DNA of 64,000 nt. Origin: Tumebacillus algifaecis. Lineage in GTDB: Bacteria > Bacillota > Bacilli > Tumebacillales > Tumebacillaceae. Location: the NCBI RefSeq assembly GCF_002243515.1, contig NZ_CP022657.1, positions 836,001-900,000 of the forward strand. Reading direction: 5' to 3'. The position numbers and the translations under genes are program-made. Below, in pieces: positions 54,741-64,000 of this stretch (position 1 is the stretch's first letter; every line of letters begins with the position of its first letter). The notes under the pieces are model-generated. The model saw only the letters and a program-made list of their open reading frames with translations, did no database searches and was not told the DNA's origin.

Positions 54741-54841
54741 TCCGTTTCCACAAATACGTTCAAATTGAGCTGCTTTAACAACCGTTCCAAGAGCACCGCT
54801 GCTTCCACCCCAAGGGTGAAAACAGGGCCTACTCGTCCCAT
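54737..54841 (-). CDS. Short minus-strand ORF, 34 residues, probably a gene end
   Basis: It encodes GPVFTLGVEAAVLLERLLKQ and ends at a TAA directly before the terminator. The ATG at 54841 has no close ribosome site, so this looks like the C-terminus of a lost gene rather than a complete one. Confidence 0.35.
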   Translation of the reverse strand: MGRVGPVFTLGVEAAVLLERLLKQLNLNVFVETE

Positions 54842-54886
54842 TGGTCACCGCGGGACTCCGGCTGGTTGCTATTCAGGAAGCGCGTG

Positions 54887-55468
54887 TCATTTGCGACGAG
54901 CCGTTCGCTCGATGCCATCAGCGGTTACTTTGTACAGTTGGTGCGGCAGGTCGTGTCCCATGCCGTCAACCAACATGAGCTCGGCGCCCGGGATGGCAGA
55001 AGCTGTGTCCTCGCCACACGCCGGGACGAACAGGGGATCGTCCGTCCCATGAATAACAAGTGCTGGTACTTTTATGGTCGCCAGCCGCGGACGACGGTCA
55101 CCGGAGATAGCGATCGCAGCAATTTGTCGTCCGACACTGCCTGGATCGTAGGCTCGATGGACTTCCTCCAGAATGAGTGCCCGATAAGCGTCTTCTTCAA
55201 ACGGATAGCCAGTGCCGGCGATGCGTTTGGCAAAAGAGAGGCGTTGCGCCAAAAATCCTGCTTCATCCTCAAAGGGGTTCGGCGCCGGTTTAGTCATCAT
55301 CGCCATGACTTCCGGGGAAGCTTGCGGAAGGGTGGGATTACCGGAACTAGACATAATGGAGGTGAGTGATAAAACCCGTTCCGGGTACTCACTGGCTGCA
55401 ATCTGGGCGATCATTCCGCCCATCGACCTGCCAACGAAATGTGCCCGGTCAATTGAAAGGGCGTCGAG
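54887..55468 (-). pseudogene. Alpha/beta hydrolase, C-terminal part, split by an IS21-family element
   Basis: It carries the nucleophile motif GRSMGGMIAQIAASEYPERV, a cap region, the catalytic Asp region VIHGTDDPLFVP and the late His in DGMGHDLPHQL. Removing the element and one GTCGAG copy joins it in frame to 57905-58220 to give ..IGLLDALSIDRAHFVGRSMGG. The whole gene would encode about 300 residues. The interrupted gene ends the DUF2239-DUF1330 operon. Confidence 0.9.
55463..55468 (-). repeat. IS21 target site duplication (GTCGAG)
   Basis: Identical to 57905-57910 at the other end of the element. Confidence 0.88.
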
Positions 55469-55536
55469 TGTGTTTCGCAACTGAAAAGTGCAGAGTATCG
55501 CGGCCATTTTGTGCATAGCACCGCCAACATCGAAAT

Positions 55537-57761
<2,225 letters not shown>

Positions 57762-57904
57762 CCTCTCGATCCCCCTTGGTCGTCGCAAACCGTAGGGTAA
57801 GTTAGTAGATCGATGTTGGCAAGTGCTTTTTTTATGCCAAAATGTCGCGGGCAAAGTCTGCACTTTTACGCCGCGACATTCTGCAATTTCATTATGCGAT
57901 AAAC

Positions 57905-58220
57905 AGTCGAGCAGTCCGATAGCATCATTGGACATGTCATCGAGTGTGTAAGGGATGTCTGGTCGCTGTCCTGACATGAGAGCAGTCGCCAGTGCGTCAA
58001 AATCCAGCGTCGGATGATGGCTAAAGTGTGTCGAGCAACCTACGTCGCGATTGTCAAAGCGGATTACGCGAAAGCCCCGCGCCGCTAATATCTGACAAAA
58101 CGGAACCGTCCATCGAATCATCTGGCTTCCAAGCCCGGCGATTAGGATAATTGCCTCGTCATTTTCGTTACCGAAACTGTCATAAGCCAATTCAACACCG
58201 TTGACTTTCAGAATGTTCAT
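57905..58220 (-). pseudogene. Alpha/beta hydrolase, N-terminal part, split by the IS21-family element
   Basis: It starts MNILKVNGVELAYDSFGNEN, with GLGSQMIRW (oxyanion loop) and RVIRFDNRDVGCS. GAGGAG lies about ten bases before ATG 58220; ATG 58226 is closer to the ribosome site. The partner fragment is at 54887-55468. Without the nucleophile half it cannot be active. Confidence 0.9.
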
Positions 58221-58235
58221 GATCATGTTCTCCTC

Positions 58236-58676
58236 TTATTTCGGTATCGGAAGTTCTGCCATAGGCAGAAGGCGTGAATCTTCGATCGCTGCAGTCCGAT
58301 GCCCGATACCGGCCAGGTAGTCTTGGTGACTTGAAAAAGCAAGAAACGACTGCGCGCTGCTCTGGCGGATCAGCATAACAAGATCCCATCTTTCGTCTTC
58401 TGGTCCGATAAGAAACTCACCGCCATCGCCAAGAAACATGATTTCACCTCCGCTTTCACGGAGATATGGGAGGGTGTGCTCAATATAGCGGTTGAAAGCT
58501 TCGGCACCGCTGATTGGCTCCTCTGGTGTTAGTTCAGGATTGGCTGTGTAATCGGCAACATCACGAAAACGCAGCAGGTTCAACATGATGATGCTGCCCT
58601 CAATGCCTCGTTGCATGAACCTCATGCCAGCGCGTTGCGATGGTTCGATGTAACGAATAGATGCAAGCTCTGTCAT
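58236..58676 (-). CDS. DUF1330-family protein
   Basis: A 146-residue dimeric alpha/beta barrel (ferredoxin-like) protein. SIIMLNLLRFRDVADY, EAFNRYIEHTLPYLRESGGE and SSAQSFLAFSSHQDYLAGI follow the DUF1330 pattern. The substrate is unknown; the fold is shared with small monooxygenases and isomerases. AAGGAG precedes ATG 58676. It lies between the DUF2239 gene and the split hydrolase, all in one direction, apparently one operon. Confidence 0.8.
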   Translation of the reverse strand: MTELASIRYIEPSQRAGMRFMQRGIEGSIIMLNLLRFRDVADYTANPELTPEEPISGAEAFNRYIEHTLPYLRESGGEIMFLGDGGEFLIGPEDERWDLVMLIRQSSAQSFLAFSSHQDYLAGIGHRTAAIEDSRLLPMAELPIPK

Positions 58677-58736
58677 AGCGTGGCTCCTTTCGTAGTTCCT
58701 TTAATAATTCTTTTCGCCTCCAAATGCTTTCATTCA

Positions 58737-59345
58737 TTAGTTCCCTTCAGGGAATGCAGTAGCGGCTAATCTTTTGACATGGTTTCTGATATCAGGTGCC
58801 CAGTCATCTATGAAGTGGTAGAAACGATCCAGATCACCAGCATACAGTGCCCGCAGAGCTTCTTCGTATTTAGGGAAGTTCCCGGCCATAGCTGTCATAA
58901 AGGTATATGTTGCTTCTTGTGACTCTCGGATATTGCTCTGTTTTTCTCCAGTACGGCGAGCCTCATCAATGAGTTTTCGTAATGTTACCGACGCCCCTCC
59001 AGGTTGACTCTTGAGCCATTCCCAATGCCGTGGCAATAACGTAACCTCACCGGATACAACCCCCAGCTTGGGTCGACCGACCCGCCGCGTAGACAGGTGA
59101 TTCACTTCCGTATCGGGTACGTCACCAAACTGTTCTCCTAATCGTTTGAGCACATCATCTGTCTTCCCACGAAAATCAATATCCACTTGCTTCCCCGTGG
59201 AATCGTCAAATAAAAGCAACTGTGTGAGGTCTCTGTCTTCCAGAGCATCCTTCACTGTAGTAACAACGTGCTGTAACGAACCACTGGCGACGACTCCCAC
59301 ACCCAAAAATGCCGTGCAGTAAAAGCTTGTTAGGGCATTACTCAT
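58737..59345 (-). CDS. DUF2239-family protein
   Basis: A 202-residue protein. TSFYCTAFLGVGVVASGSLQ at the start, a central GRPKLGVVSGEVTLLPRHWEWL and a C-terminal helical part (LYAGDLDRFYHFIDDWAPDI) match DUF2239. The central motif looks like a DNA-binding or regulatory segment, but no function is established. It is the first gene behind a promoter overlapped by two TACCCGGGTA palindromes. Confidence 0.8.
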   Translation of the reverse strand: MSNALTSFYCTAFLGVGVVASGSLQHVVTTVKDALEDRDLTQLLLFDDSTGKQVDIDFRGKTDDVLKRLGEQFGDVPDTEVNHLSTRRVGRPKLGVVSGEVTLLPRHWEWLKSQPGGASVTLRKLIDEARRTGEKQSNIRESQEATYTFMTAMAGNFPKYEEALRALYAGDLDRFYHFIDDWAPDIRNHVKRLAATAFPEGN

Positions 59346-59378
59346 GCTGATCTGACCTCTTCTCTTATTGTTTCACCT

Positions 59379-59407
59379 ATTATACCCGGGTAAAAATAAA
59401 AAATCAA
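59379..59407 (-). promoter_or_regulatory. Promoter of the DUF2239 operon
   Basis: On the minus strand TTGATT (59407-59402), a 17-base spacer and a perfect TATAAT (59384-59379). Confidence 0.7.
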
Positions 59408-59420
59408 TATTACCCGGGTA
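59383..59420 (-). promoter_or_regulatory. Two operator-like palindromes TACCCGGGTA
   Basis: One copy (59383-59392) overlaps the edge of the -10; the other (59411-59420) lies just upstream of the -35. The centres are 28 bases apart. This layout suits a dimeric repressor such as a TetR-family protein, which is not encoded nearby. Confidence 0.65.
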
Positions 59421-59473
59421 AAAAACACGACCTAAGAGGAACCGCGCTCAGGCTATTGATTCATTCAAAAGAC

Positions 59474-59507
59474 AACCCCCAGTTTCCAACCAAAAACTGG
59501 GGGGTTA
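59474..59507 (-). terminator. Terminator-like hairpin upstream of the DUF2239 promoter
   Basis: AACCCCCAGTTT/AAACTGGGGGGTT. It would insulate the operon from the transporter transcript. Confidence 0.6.
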
Positions 59508-59584
59508 CAATTTGGTGAGGAAAAATTCCTTTTATTTTTGCGTTTCGTTTGAATTTAGCTAGTGGGTCATTTTTTGGATAAAGC

Positions 59585-59612
59585 AAAAAAGCCGCTGCGT
59601 TTGCAACGGCTT
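59585..59612 (-). terminator. Terminator of the transporter gene
   Basis: On the minus strand AGCCGTTGC/GCAGCGGCT then six T. Confidence 0.8.
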
Positions 59613-59648
59613 CAGATCGTAGGATTGTGCCACAAATCCGTCCTTTTT

Positions 59649-60641
59649 TTATTCAGAAGTCAGCTTAGCATTGTTGTCACGCAGGATCAAATTGGGAACA
59701 ATGCGAACATAAATAAGTTCACCTGCAAGCTCGACGATGGTCTGCGTTACAATAATTGCTGCTACAAGTGTGCTCCAGTTTTCAGGCAAAGCTAAAGCAA
59801 GGGGAAGAACTACAAGGGAATTACGTGTTCCTGCACTAAAAATAACTGCTCGTCCTGACCTAACATCTAATCGCAGCCATTTTACGATAAAACGTGAAAT
59901 GAACGGCATTATGAACATAAATGCAATATAAATTGGAACAACTTTGATAAGTAGATCCCAGTAGGCGGATAGCTTACCAATTTGTGATGCCACAACGATA
60001 AAAAGCGTAAGAGCCATCAGGGGAACAGGAATCCATGCAGATGCATCTAACAGCACTTGACCGCTACGATTATTTTTGGAGAAAAGTTGTGTGCCAATTG
60101 CCAAGAGAAGCGGTAATACGATGATGATAAGGAATGCTTCAATAAAAGGTCCAGGGTTAACAACTTCTGATGCTTTATTGCCCATGAAAATCCATAGGTA
60201 CACAGGTAATAAGAGCATTTGTGTCACAAAAAGAACAGGCGTTGATAAGAGCATTAGTTTTTCATTGCCGCGGCCTAAATGAGTAAATACAATGACGTAG
60301 TCAATGCAAGGTGTCAGCAATACAAGATACACGCCCAGTAATACTGGAGCTTGCTGAGGCAAGAAGTGAGATAACAACCAAACGACAATCGGTACTGCAA
60401 TGTAATTTGCAGTTAGGATCGCCAAGAGAAAACGACGATTTCCAAAGGATTCTTTTATGGATACAAAAGGAATCTGAGTAAACATCCCGTACATTAGGAC
60501 AGCGATTACGACTGAAATAAGAATGTGATTATCTAATGCCAACATGAGTTTAGGGGCAAACAAGCCAAGTCCCGCTGCTAGAACTAAGATCATGACGTAT
60601 AGCCAAATCTGATTCTGTTCAAGTTTCTCACGAGATATCAT
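59649..60641 (-). CDS. Arsenic resistance-type transporter (ACR3/BASS superfamily)
   Basis: A 330-residue membrane protein with about ten spans. The conserved cysteine in LLTPCIDYVIVFTHLGRGN and FSAGTRNSLVVLPLALALPE match arsenite efflux and bile-acid:sodium symporter-type carriers. No arsR or arsC gene is adjacent, so the substrate is uncertain. The 227 bases upstream hold no other gene. Confidence 0.75.
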   Translation of the reverse strand: MISREKLEQNQIWLYVMILVLAAGLGLFAPKLMLALDNHILISVVIAVLMYGMFTQIPFVSIKESFGNRRFLLAILTANYIAVPIVVWLLSHFLPQQAPVLLGVYLVLLTPCIDYVIVFTHLGRGNEKLMLLSTPVLFVTQMLLLPVYLWIFMGNKASEVVNPGPFIEAFLIIIVLPLLLAIGTQLFSKNNRSGQVLLDASAWIPVPLMALTLFIVVASQIGKLSAYWDLLIKVVPIYIAFMFIMPFISRFIVKWLRLDVRSGRAVIFSAGTRNSLVVLPLALALPENWSTLVAAIIVTQTIVELAGELIYVRIVPNLILRDNNAKLTSE

Positions 60642-60868
60642 TCCTTCACCTTCTCCGTTATCTACTAATTTTGCTGTGAAACAGTGTTCAAAGCTTGGTC
60701 TTTATTTTCTTGACATTCAATAGGAAACAATGTTAGACCAGAAACAGCGGCCACTATCTAGCTTCCGATCTTACCAACCAGCCGTTTTGTACACCTATTT
60801 TATCTACTTGCCCAGCATGAATGCTTTCATAAAATTGACGTCTAATTCAAAAAAACAGGGGGTTAGCA

Positions 60869-61411
60869 ATGGATAATACCCAATGGAAAGCCATCTTTTC
60901 CTGTGATTCCAGATATGACGGAAAGTTTTTTTATGCTTTATCAAGTACGGGAACGTTTTGCAAGCCATCATGTTCGTCTCGCACACCCAACCCTAAAAAT
61001 GTTCGTATTTTCTATAACGAAGAGGCGGCCAGATCGAGTGGATTTCGTCCTTGTCAACGTTGTAGACCAGATCATGCAGATTGGGAAGGGTTAAAAAGGG
61101 AATTATTCGTCAAAACAAAAAAATATATCCTTCATCACTATGATCAAAAATTGACGCTGAAGGATATTGGCGACGCTTTAGAAAAAAATCCATACTATAT
61201 TCAACGTACTTTTAAAGAGATGATGGGTATCAGTCCTTTACAATTCCTACATGACGTTCGAATCGAAAAGTCTAAAGGGTTACTAAAAGAAGGACATTTA
61301 TCAACGACTCAAATTAGTTTTGACGTTGGTTTCAGTAGCCTGTCCCATTTCTCGAAGGTTTTTAAGGAAAAAACAGGGATGACCCCGAAACGTTATCGTG
61401 AGGTAAACTGA
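60869..61411 (+). CDS. adaA: AdaA-type methylphosphotriester transferase / AraC-family activator
   Basis: A 180-residue protein. The N-terminal zinc domain accepts a methyl group from DNA phosphotriesters and shows FCKPSCSSRTPNPKNV and GFRPCQRCRPD (four cysteines, C-x3-C and C-x2-C). The C-terminal AraC helix-turn-helix pair (KDIGDALEKNPYYIQRTFKE, ISFDVGFSSLSHFSKVFKE) then activates the adaptive response. The usual partner, an O6-methylguanine methyltransferase (adaB), is not next to it. GGGGG precedes ATG 60869. Confidence 0.9.
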   Translation: MDNTQWKAIFSCDSRYDGKFFYALSSTGTFCKPSCSSRTPNPKNVRIFYNEEAARSSGFRPCQRCRPDHADWEGLKRELFVKTKKYILHHYDQKLTLKDIGDALEKNPYYIQRTFKEMMGISPLQFLHDVRIEKSKGLLKEGHLSTTQISFDVGFSSLSHFSKVFKEKTGMTPKRYREVN

Positions 61412-61435
61412 AAATTTTACTGGTAGGGAAGGTCC

Positions 61436-61497
61436 GTCAAATTGATTCGGCAAAATCCTCACTATGAAGGAGACCTTGTACAAGGTATAAGCCAAAT
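61436..61497 (+). pseudogene. Serine recombinase scrap
   Basis: It encodes VKLIRQNPHYEGDLVQGISQ, nearly the same as IKLILQNPHYVGDLVQG in the decayed recombinase at 43.7 kb, and stops abruptly at the long direct repeat. Confidence 0.8.
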
Positions 61498-61503
61498 CAG
61501 GAG

Positions 61504-61695
61504 ATAACCAGTAGACCCAATGGGTAATGAGAGGCACGGAATTACTATTCCGTGTCTTTTTTGTGCTTTGAGAATGAATCACAACGCGGACATATACCCG
61601 AATCCTGGTTCAATACATAGCCTAAATTATGCACATGTACCGGCGTCATGTACGAAACGTAGGAAACGAGGGAGGCGAAAGAGTTGGTAAGTGAA
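61504..61695 (+). repeat. Long direct repeat, copy 2 (partner at 54247-54439)
   Basis: It starts ataaccagtagacccaatgg and ends within the first codons of the oxalate decarboxylase gene. It contains the terminator at 61536-61562 and the ribosome site GGGAGG. Confidence 0.8.
61536..61562 (+). terminator. Terminator inside repeat copy 2
   Basis: ACGGAAT/ATTCCGT with a four-base loop then GTCTTTTTT; the same as in copy 1. Confidence 0.8.
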
Positions 61696-62874
61696 AAACG
61701 GATTGGACAGATCCCGCAACCGATCGGGAGTGATGGCAGCGGATGGTGGGATTTAGGCCCGCGGGACGTCATTCGAGACCTTCAAAACCCCGACCTGCTA
61801 GTTCCACCTCCCACCGATGCCGGAACGATACCGAACCTAAAGTTTTCTTTTTCGGATGCCCATAGGCAGTTAAGTCACGGCGGTTGGTCGCGCGAAGTGA
61901 CAATTCGGGAGCTTCCGATTGCGACCACGCTTGCCGGGGTGAATATGGCTCTGACTCCGGGCGGTGTACGCGAGTTACATTGGCATCAACAAGCGGAATG
62001 GGCGATCATGCTTGTAGGGCGGGCTCGCATTACATCGGTGGACCAGCACGGGAGGAACTTCATTGCGGACGTAGGCGTGGGTGATCTGTGGTTTTTCCCT
62101 CCAGGAATTCCACATTCGATTCAAGGTTTGGAAGAAGGTTGCGAGTTTTTGCTTGTCTTTGACGACGGTAAATTTTCGGACCTCAATACGTTATCGATCT
62201 CAGATTGGTTCGCACATACGCCACGGGATGTGCTATCGGCCAATTTTGGTGTGCCTGCGAGCGCTTTTGCTGAGATCCCGAAATGCCAGCGATACATTTT
62301 TCAAGCAAACGTGCCCGGTTCCCTTGAAAGCCAAAAAGTAGCAGACCTATGCGGTACGGTGCCACAAACCTTTTCTCATCGACTGCTGGCACAAAAGCCG
62401 ATTGTAACTCCGGGCGGTACGGTACGGATCGTTGATTCCACCAACTTTCCGATTGCGAAAACAATAGCCGCTGCTTTGGTCGAAATCAAACCGGGTGCGA
62501 TGAGAGAAATGCACTGGCATCCAAACAACGATGAATGGCAGTATTATATCTCAGGCACGGGACGCATGACAGTTTTTGCTCCCGATGGTACGGCCCGCAC
62601 GTTCGATTATCGTGCGGGGGATGTAGGATATGTACCGTTTGCATTTGGGCACTATATTCAGAACACGGGCGATCAAAGTTTGTGGTTTTTGGAGATGTTT
62701 AAGAGTGACCGCTTTGCAGATATTTCACTGAATCAATGGATGGCGCTCACACCTCAGCAATTGGTACAGGAGAACCTAAACGCTGGCCCCGAAATAATGA
62801 ACGCATTGCGGACTGAAAAATGGCCAGTCGTCAAATACCCTGGGTTTTCTTACTTCCCAAGAACGAGTAAATAA
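61684..62874 (+). CDS. Oxalate decarboxylase (bicupin, OxdC/OxdD family)
   Basis: A 396-residue manganese enzyme that splits oxalate to formate and CO2. Both cupin domains keep their metal ligands: [13 protein letters not shown] in the first and [15 protein letters not shown] in the second. [16 protein letters not shown] and [16 protein letters not shown] give the fourth ligands. A TTG start follows GGGAGGCGAAAGAG. Decarboxylase rather than oxidase activity depends on a lid region I cannot confirm by eye. It lies just after the second long repeat, so it may have arrived as cargo. Confidence 0.9.
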   Translation: MVSEKRIGQIPQPIGSDGSGWWDLGPRDVIRDLQNPDLLVPPPTDAGTIPNLKFSFSDAHRQLSHGGWSREVTIRELPIATTLAGVNMALTPGGVRELHWHQQAEWAIMLVGRARITSVDQHGRNFIADVGVGDLWFFPPGIPHSIQGLEEGCEFLLVFDDGKFSDLNTLSISDWFAHTPRDVLSANFGVPASAFAEIPKCQRYIFQANVPGSLESQKVADLCGTVPQTFSHRLLAQKPIVTPGGTVRIVDSTNFPIAKTIAAALVEIKPGAMREMHWHPNNDEWQYYISGTGRMTVFAPDGTARTFDYRAGDVGYVPFAFGHYIQNTGDQSLWFLEMFKSDRFADISLNQWMALTPQQLVQENLNAGPEIMNALRTEKWPVVKYPGFSYFPRTSK

Positions 62875-63017
62875 ATCGTGCAACATTGGGGGCGAATGAT
62901 CGTACCCTCCGTTATGCCCCGATTGCTGTGACAGGAGGCGGGGCCGAGCTGCGCCGACTGCAACGAGCGTGTCCATTTTGAAGACATTCTTTTCATAACT
63001 CTCCCTACAATCGGTAA
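62875..63017. other. Junction between the accessory region and the RHS gene
   Basis: No gene, ribosome site or repeat was identified; probably the boundary where the RHS gene lost its 5' part. Confidence 0.4.
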
Positions 63018-64000
63018 GGATGTTTTGCGCTAAGTGCATACACTTCCACTTTGGCAACTTCGCCGTTTGCGACGTACAGTGAAGCCGATTCCTTCCGTTC
63101 AAGCGTAATTAGCAAAAAAGGAAGCGTCTTCTCCTCCACTTCCTGGAGTGGGGACTCGACCTACATCAGTGCGCGGGAAGTGACCTACTTTAACGACTCC
63201 TCTCCAACTATTCAACCGATTGAGGTCGGATCGTACACCAACTATTACAACAAAACGGTTAAATCAAACGAAGAAGCCCTCTATCCAATCGGTACCGGCT
63301 GGTCGTGGAAGATGCCGTCCGTCGAATCGAAAGATGGCAAGAAATATGTTCATCTTGCCGATGGCGGCACTTATGAGGTGTCGGGATCCACGTTGAAAGG
63401 CTATACCTGGAAGGATCTTACTTACGCTGCAGACACGTCTGTCGTTGTCAATGGCGTAACATCAGCATCTGTGCTTAAATCGGAAAACTCCGGCATCAAG
63501 GACTATTTTGACTCCACAGGCCGTCTGATCAAGAAGACAGACACCTATGGCAACTATGTGCAGTTTCTGTATACTACACATGCAACGTACGGCAAAGTCT
63601 TGTCCCGCATTGAGAACTCGGTGGGCAATGCGATCACGATCACCTATTCCCCGCAGGAAGTCCGACTGACCCAAGGCGACCGCACGGTTGTCTACACCAA
63701 ACAAGCTTCCTCTGCGGCGGAGAACAAAGAGCTACTGACCTCCGTCACCGACGAGGCGGGGCGCCGCACCACGTACGACTATGCGATCAAAGCGGCACGA
63801 TTTAACCTGCTCGGAAGCACGCCGAACACGTCCAACCCGTATGCGCTTGTCACTGGGGTCACCCATCCGACCGGCGCGAAAACGGTCTACCAATACGAGC
63901 CGAACGTAACCAAACGTTTCCTTGGTTCTTCGGCGGTGAACGAAACGTACCGTCTTGCATCCGTTTCCGATCAACTGATCTACAGCAACGGAACGGTGGA
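63018..64000 (+). pseudogene. RHS/YD-repeat (WapA-like) gene, 5'-truncated and running off the window
   Basis: An open frame from 63018 (after TAA at 63015) to the window end has no start codon with a ribosome site. It encodes STSWSGDSTYISAREVTYFN, YPIGTGWSWKMPS, SGIKDYFDSTGRLIKKTDTY, DEAGRRTTYDY and TGVTHPTGAKTVYQY, all typical of the region leading into RHS/YD repeats of large secreted toxins or wall proteins. Since no signal peptide or 5' part is seen, it is either a displaced cassette or a decayed gene. The downstream end is outside the window, so I cannot judge toxin or immunity genes. Confidence 0.7.

Overview
The window looks like the chromosome of a Gram-positive, low-to-moderate GC member of the Bacilli, most like the Alicyclobacillaceae (Tumebacillus-like). 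This is inferred from the pcrA/ligA, gatCAB-dgkB-rlmD, tagO, murA and IreB/ReoM-type genes, strong AGGAGG ribosome binding sites and many factor-independent terminators. No rRNA, tRNA or CRISPR array was seen.

Positions 1-36,600 are core-like. They hold a polynucleotide kinase-HD end-healing protein; a pcrA-ribBA-ligA-TlpA operon; murA followed by an IreB/ReoM-family protein; tagO; a cupin-XRE regulator divergent from an azoreductase; a K+ channel, a chemoreceptor and a GGDEF-EAL protein; selO; msrAB; many small housekeeping or unknown genes; a B12-binding MerR regulator next to bluB and a cobA scrap; then gatCAB, dgkB, a cyclodeaminase homologue and rlmD.

Positions 36,500-62,900 are a mosaic accessory region starting exactly at the 3' end of rlmD. 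A 16-bp piece of that 3' end (catgtggagtgtgtgg) recurs at 48,654, 52,784 and 54,210. These copies divide the region into modules, which suggests repeated insertion at one attachment site. Module 1 (AT-rich) holds a three-gene ABC-3C conflict system, a class III cyclase-like gene paired with a DUF5677-like gene, a decayed serine recombinase, a complete 3-kb transposon (AAA ATPase, DDE transposase, DUF6431 protein; 6-bp target duplication) and a PD-(D/E)XK nuclease gene. Module 2 holds a small P-loop kinase, an Lsa-type ABC-F ribosome-protection gene behind an attenuator leader, and a Cfr-type rRNA methyltransferase gene. Module 3 holds an alpha/beta hydrolase. Beyond it, a 7.2-kb segment lies between two ~190-bp direct repeats. 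It contains an operon (DUF2239, DUF1330, alpha/beta hydrolase) whose last gene is split by a complete IS21-family element, an arsenite-type transporter and adaA. After the second repeat come an oxalate decarboxylase gene and the middle of an RHS/YD-repeat gene that runs off the window.

The most interesting parts are the rlmD attachment-site array, the putative defence genes (ABC-3C, cyclase-like pair, nuclease) and the paired Lsa/Cfr genes, both of which act at the ribosomal peptidyl transferase centre, with a start-stop attenuator before the first.
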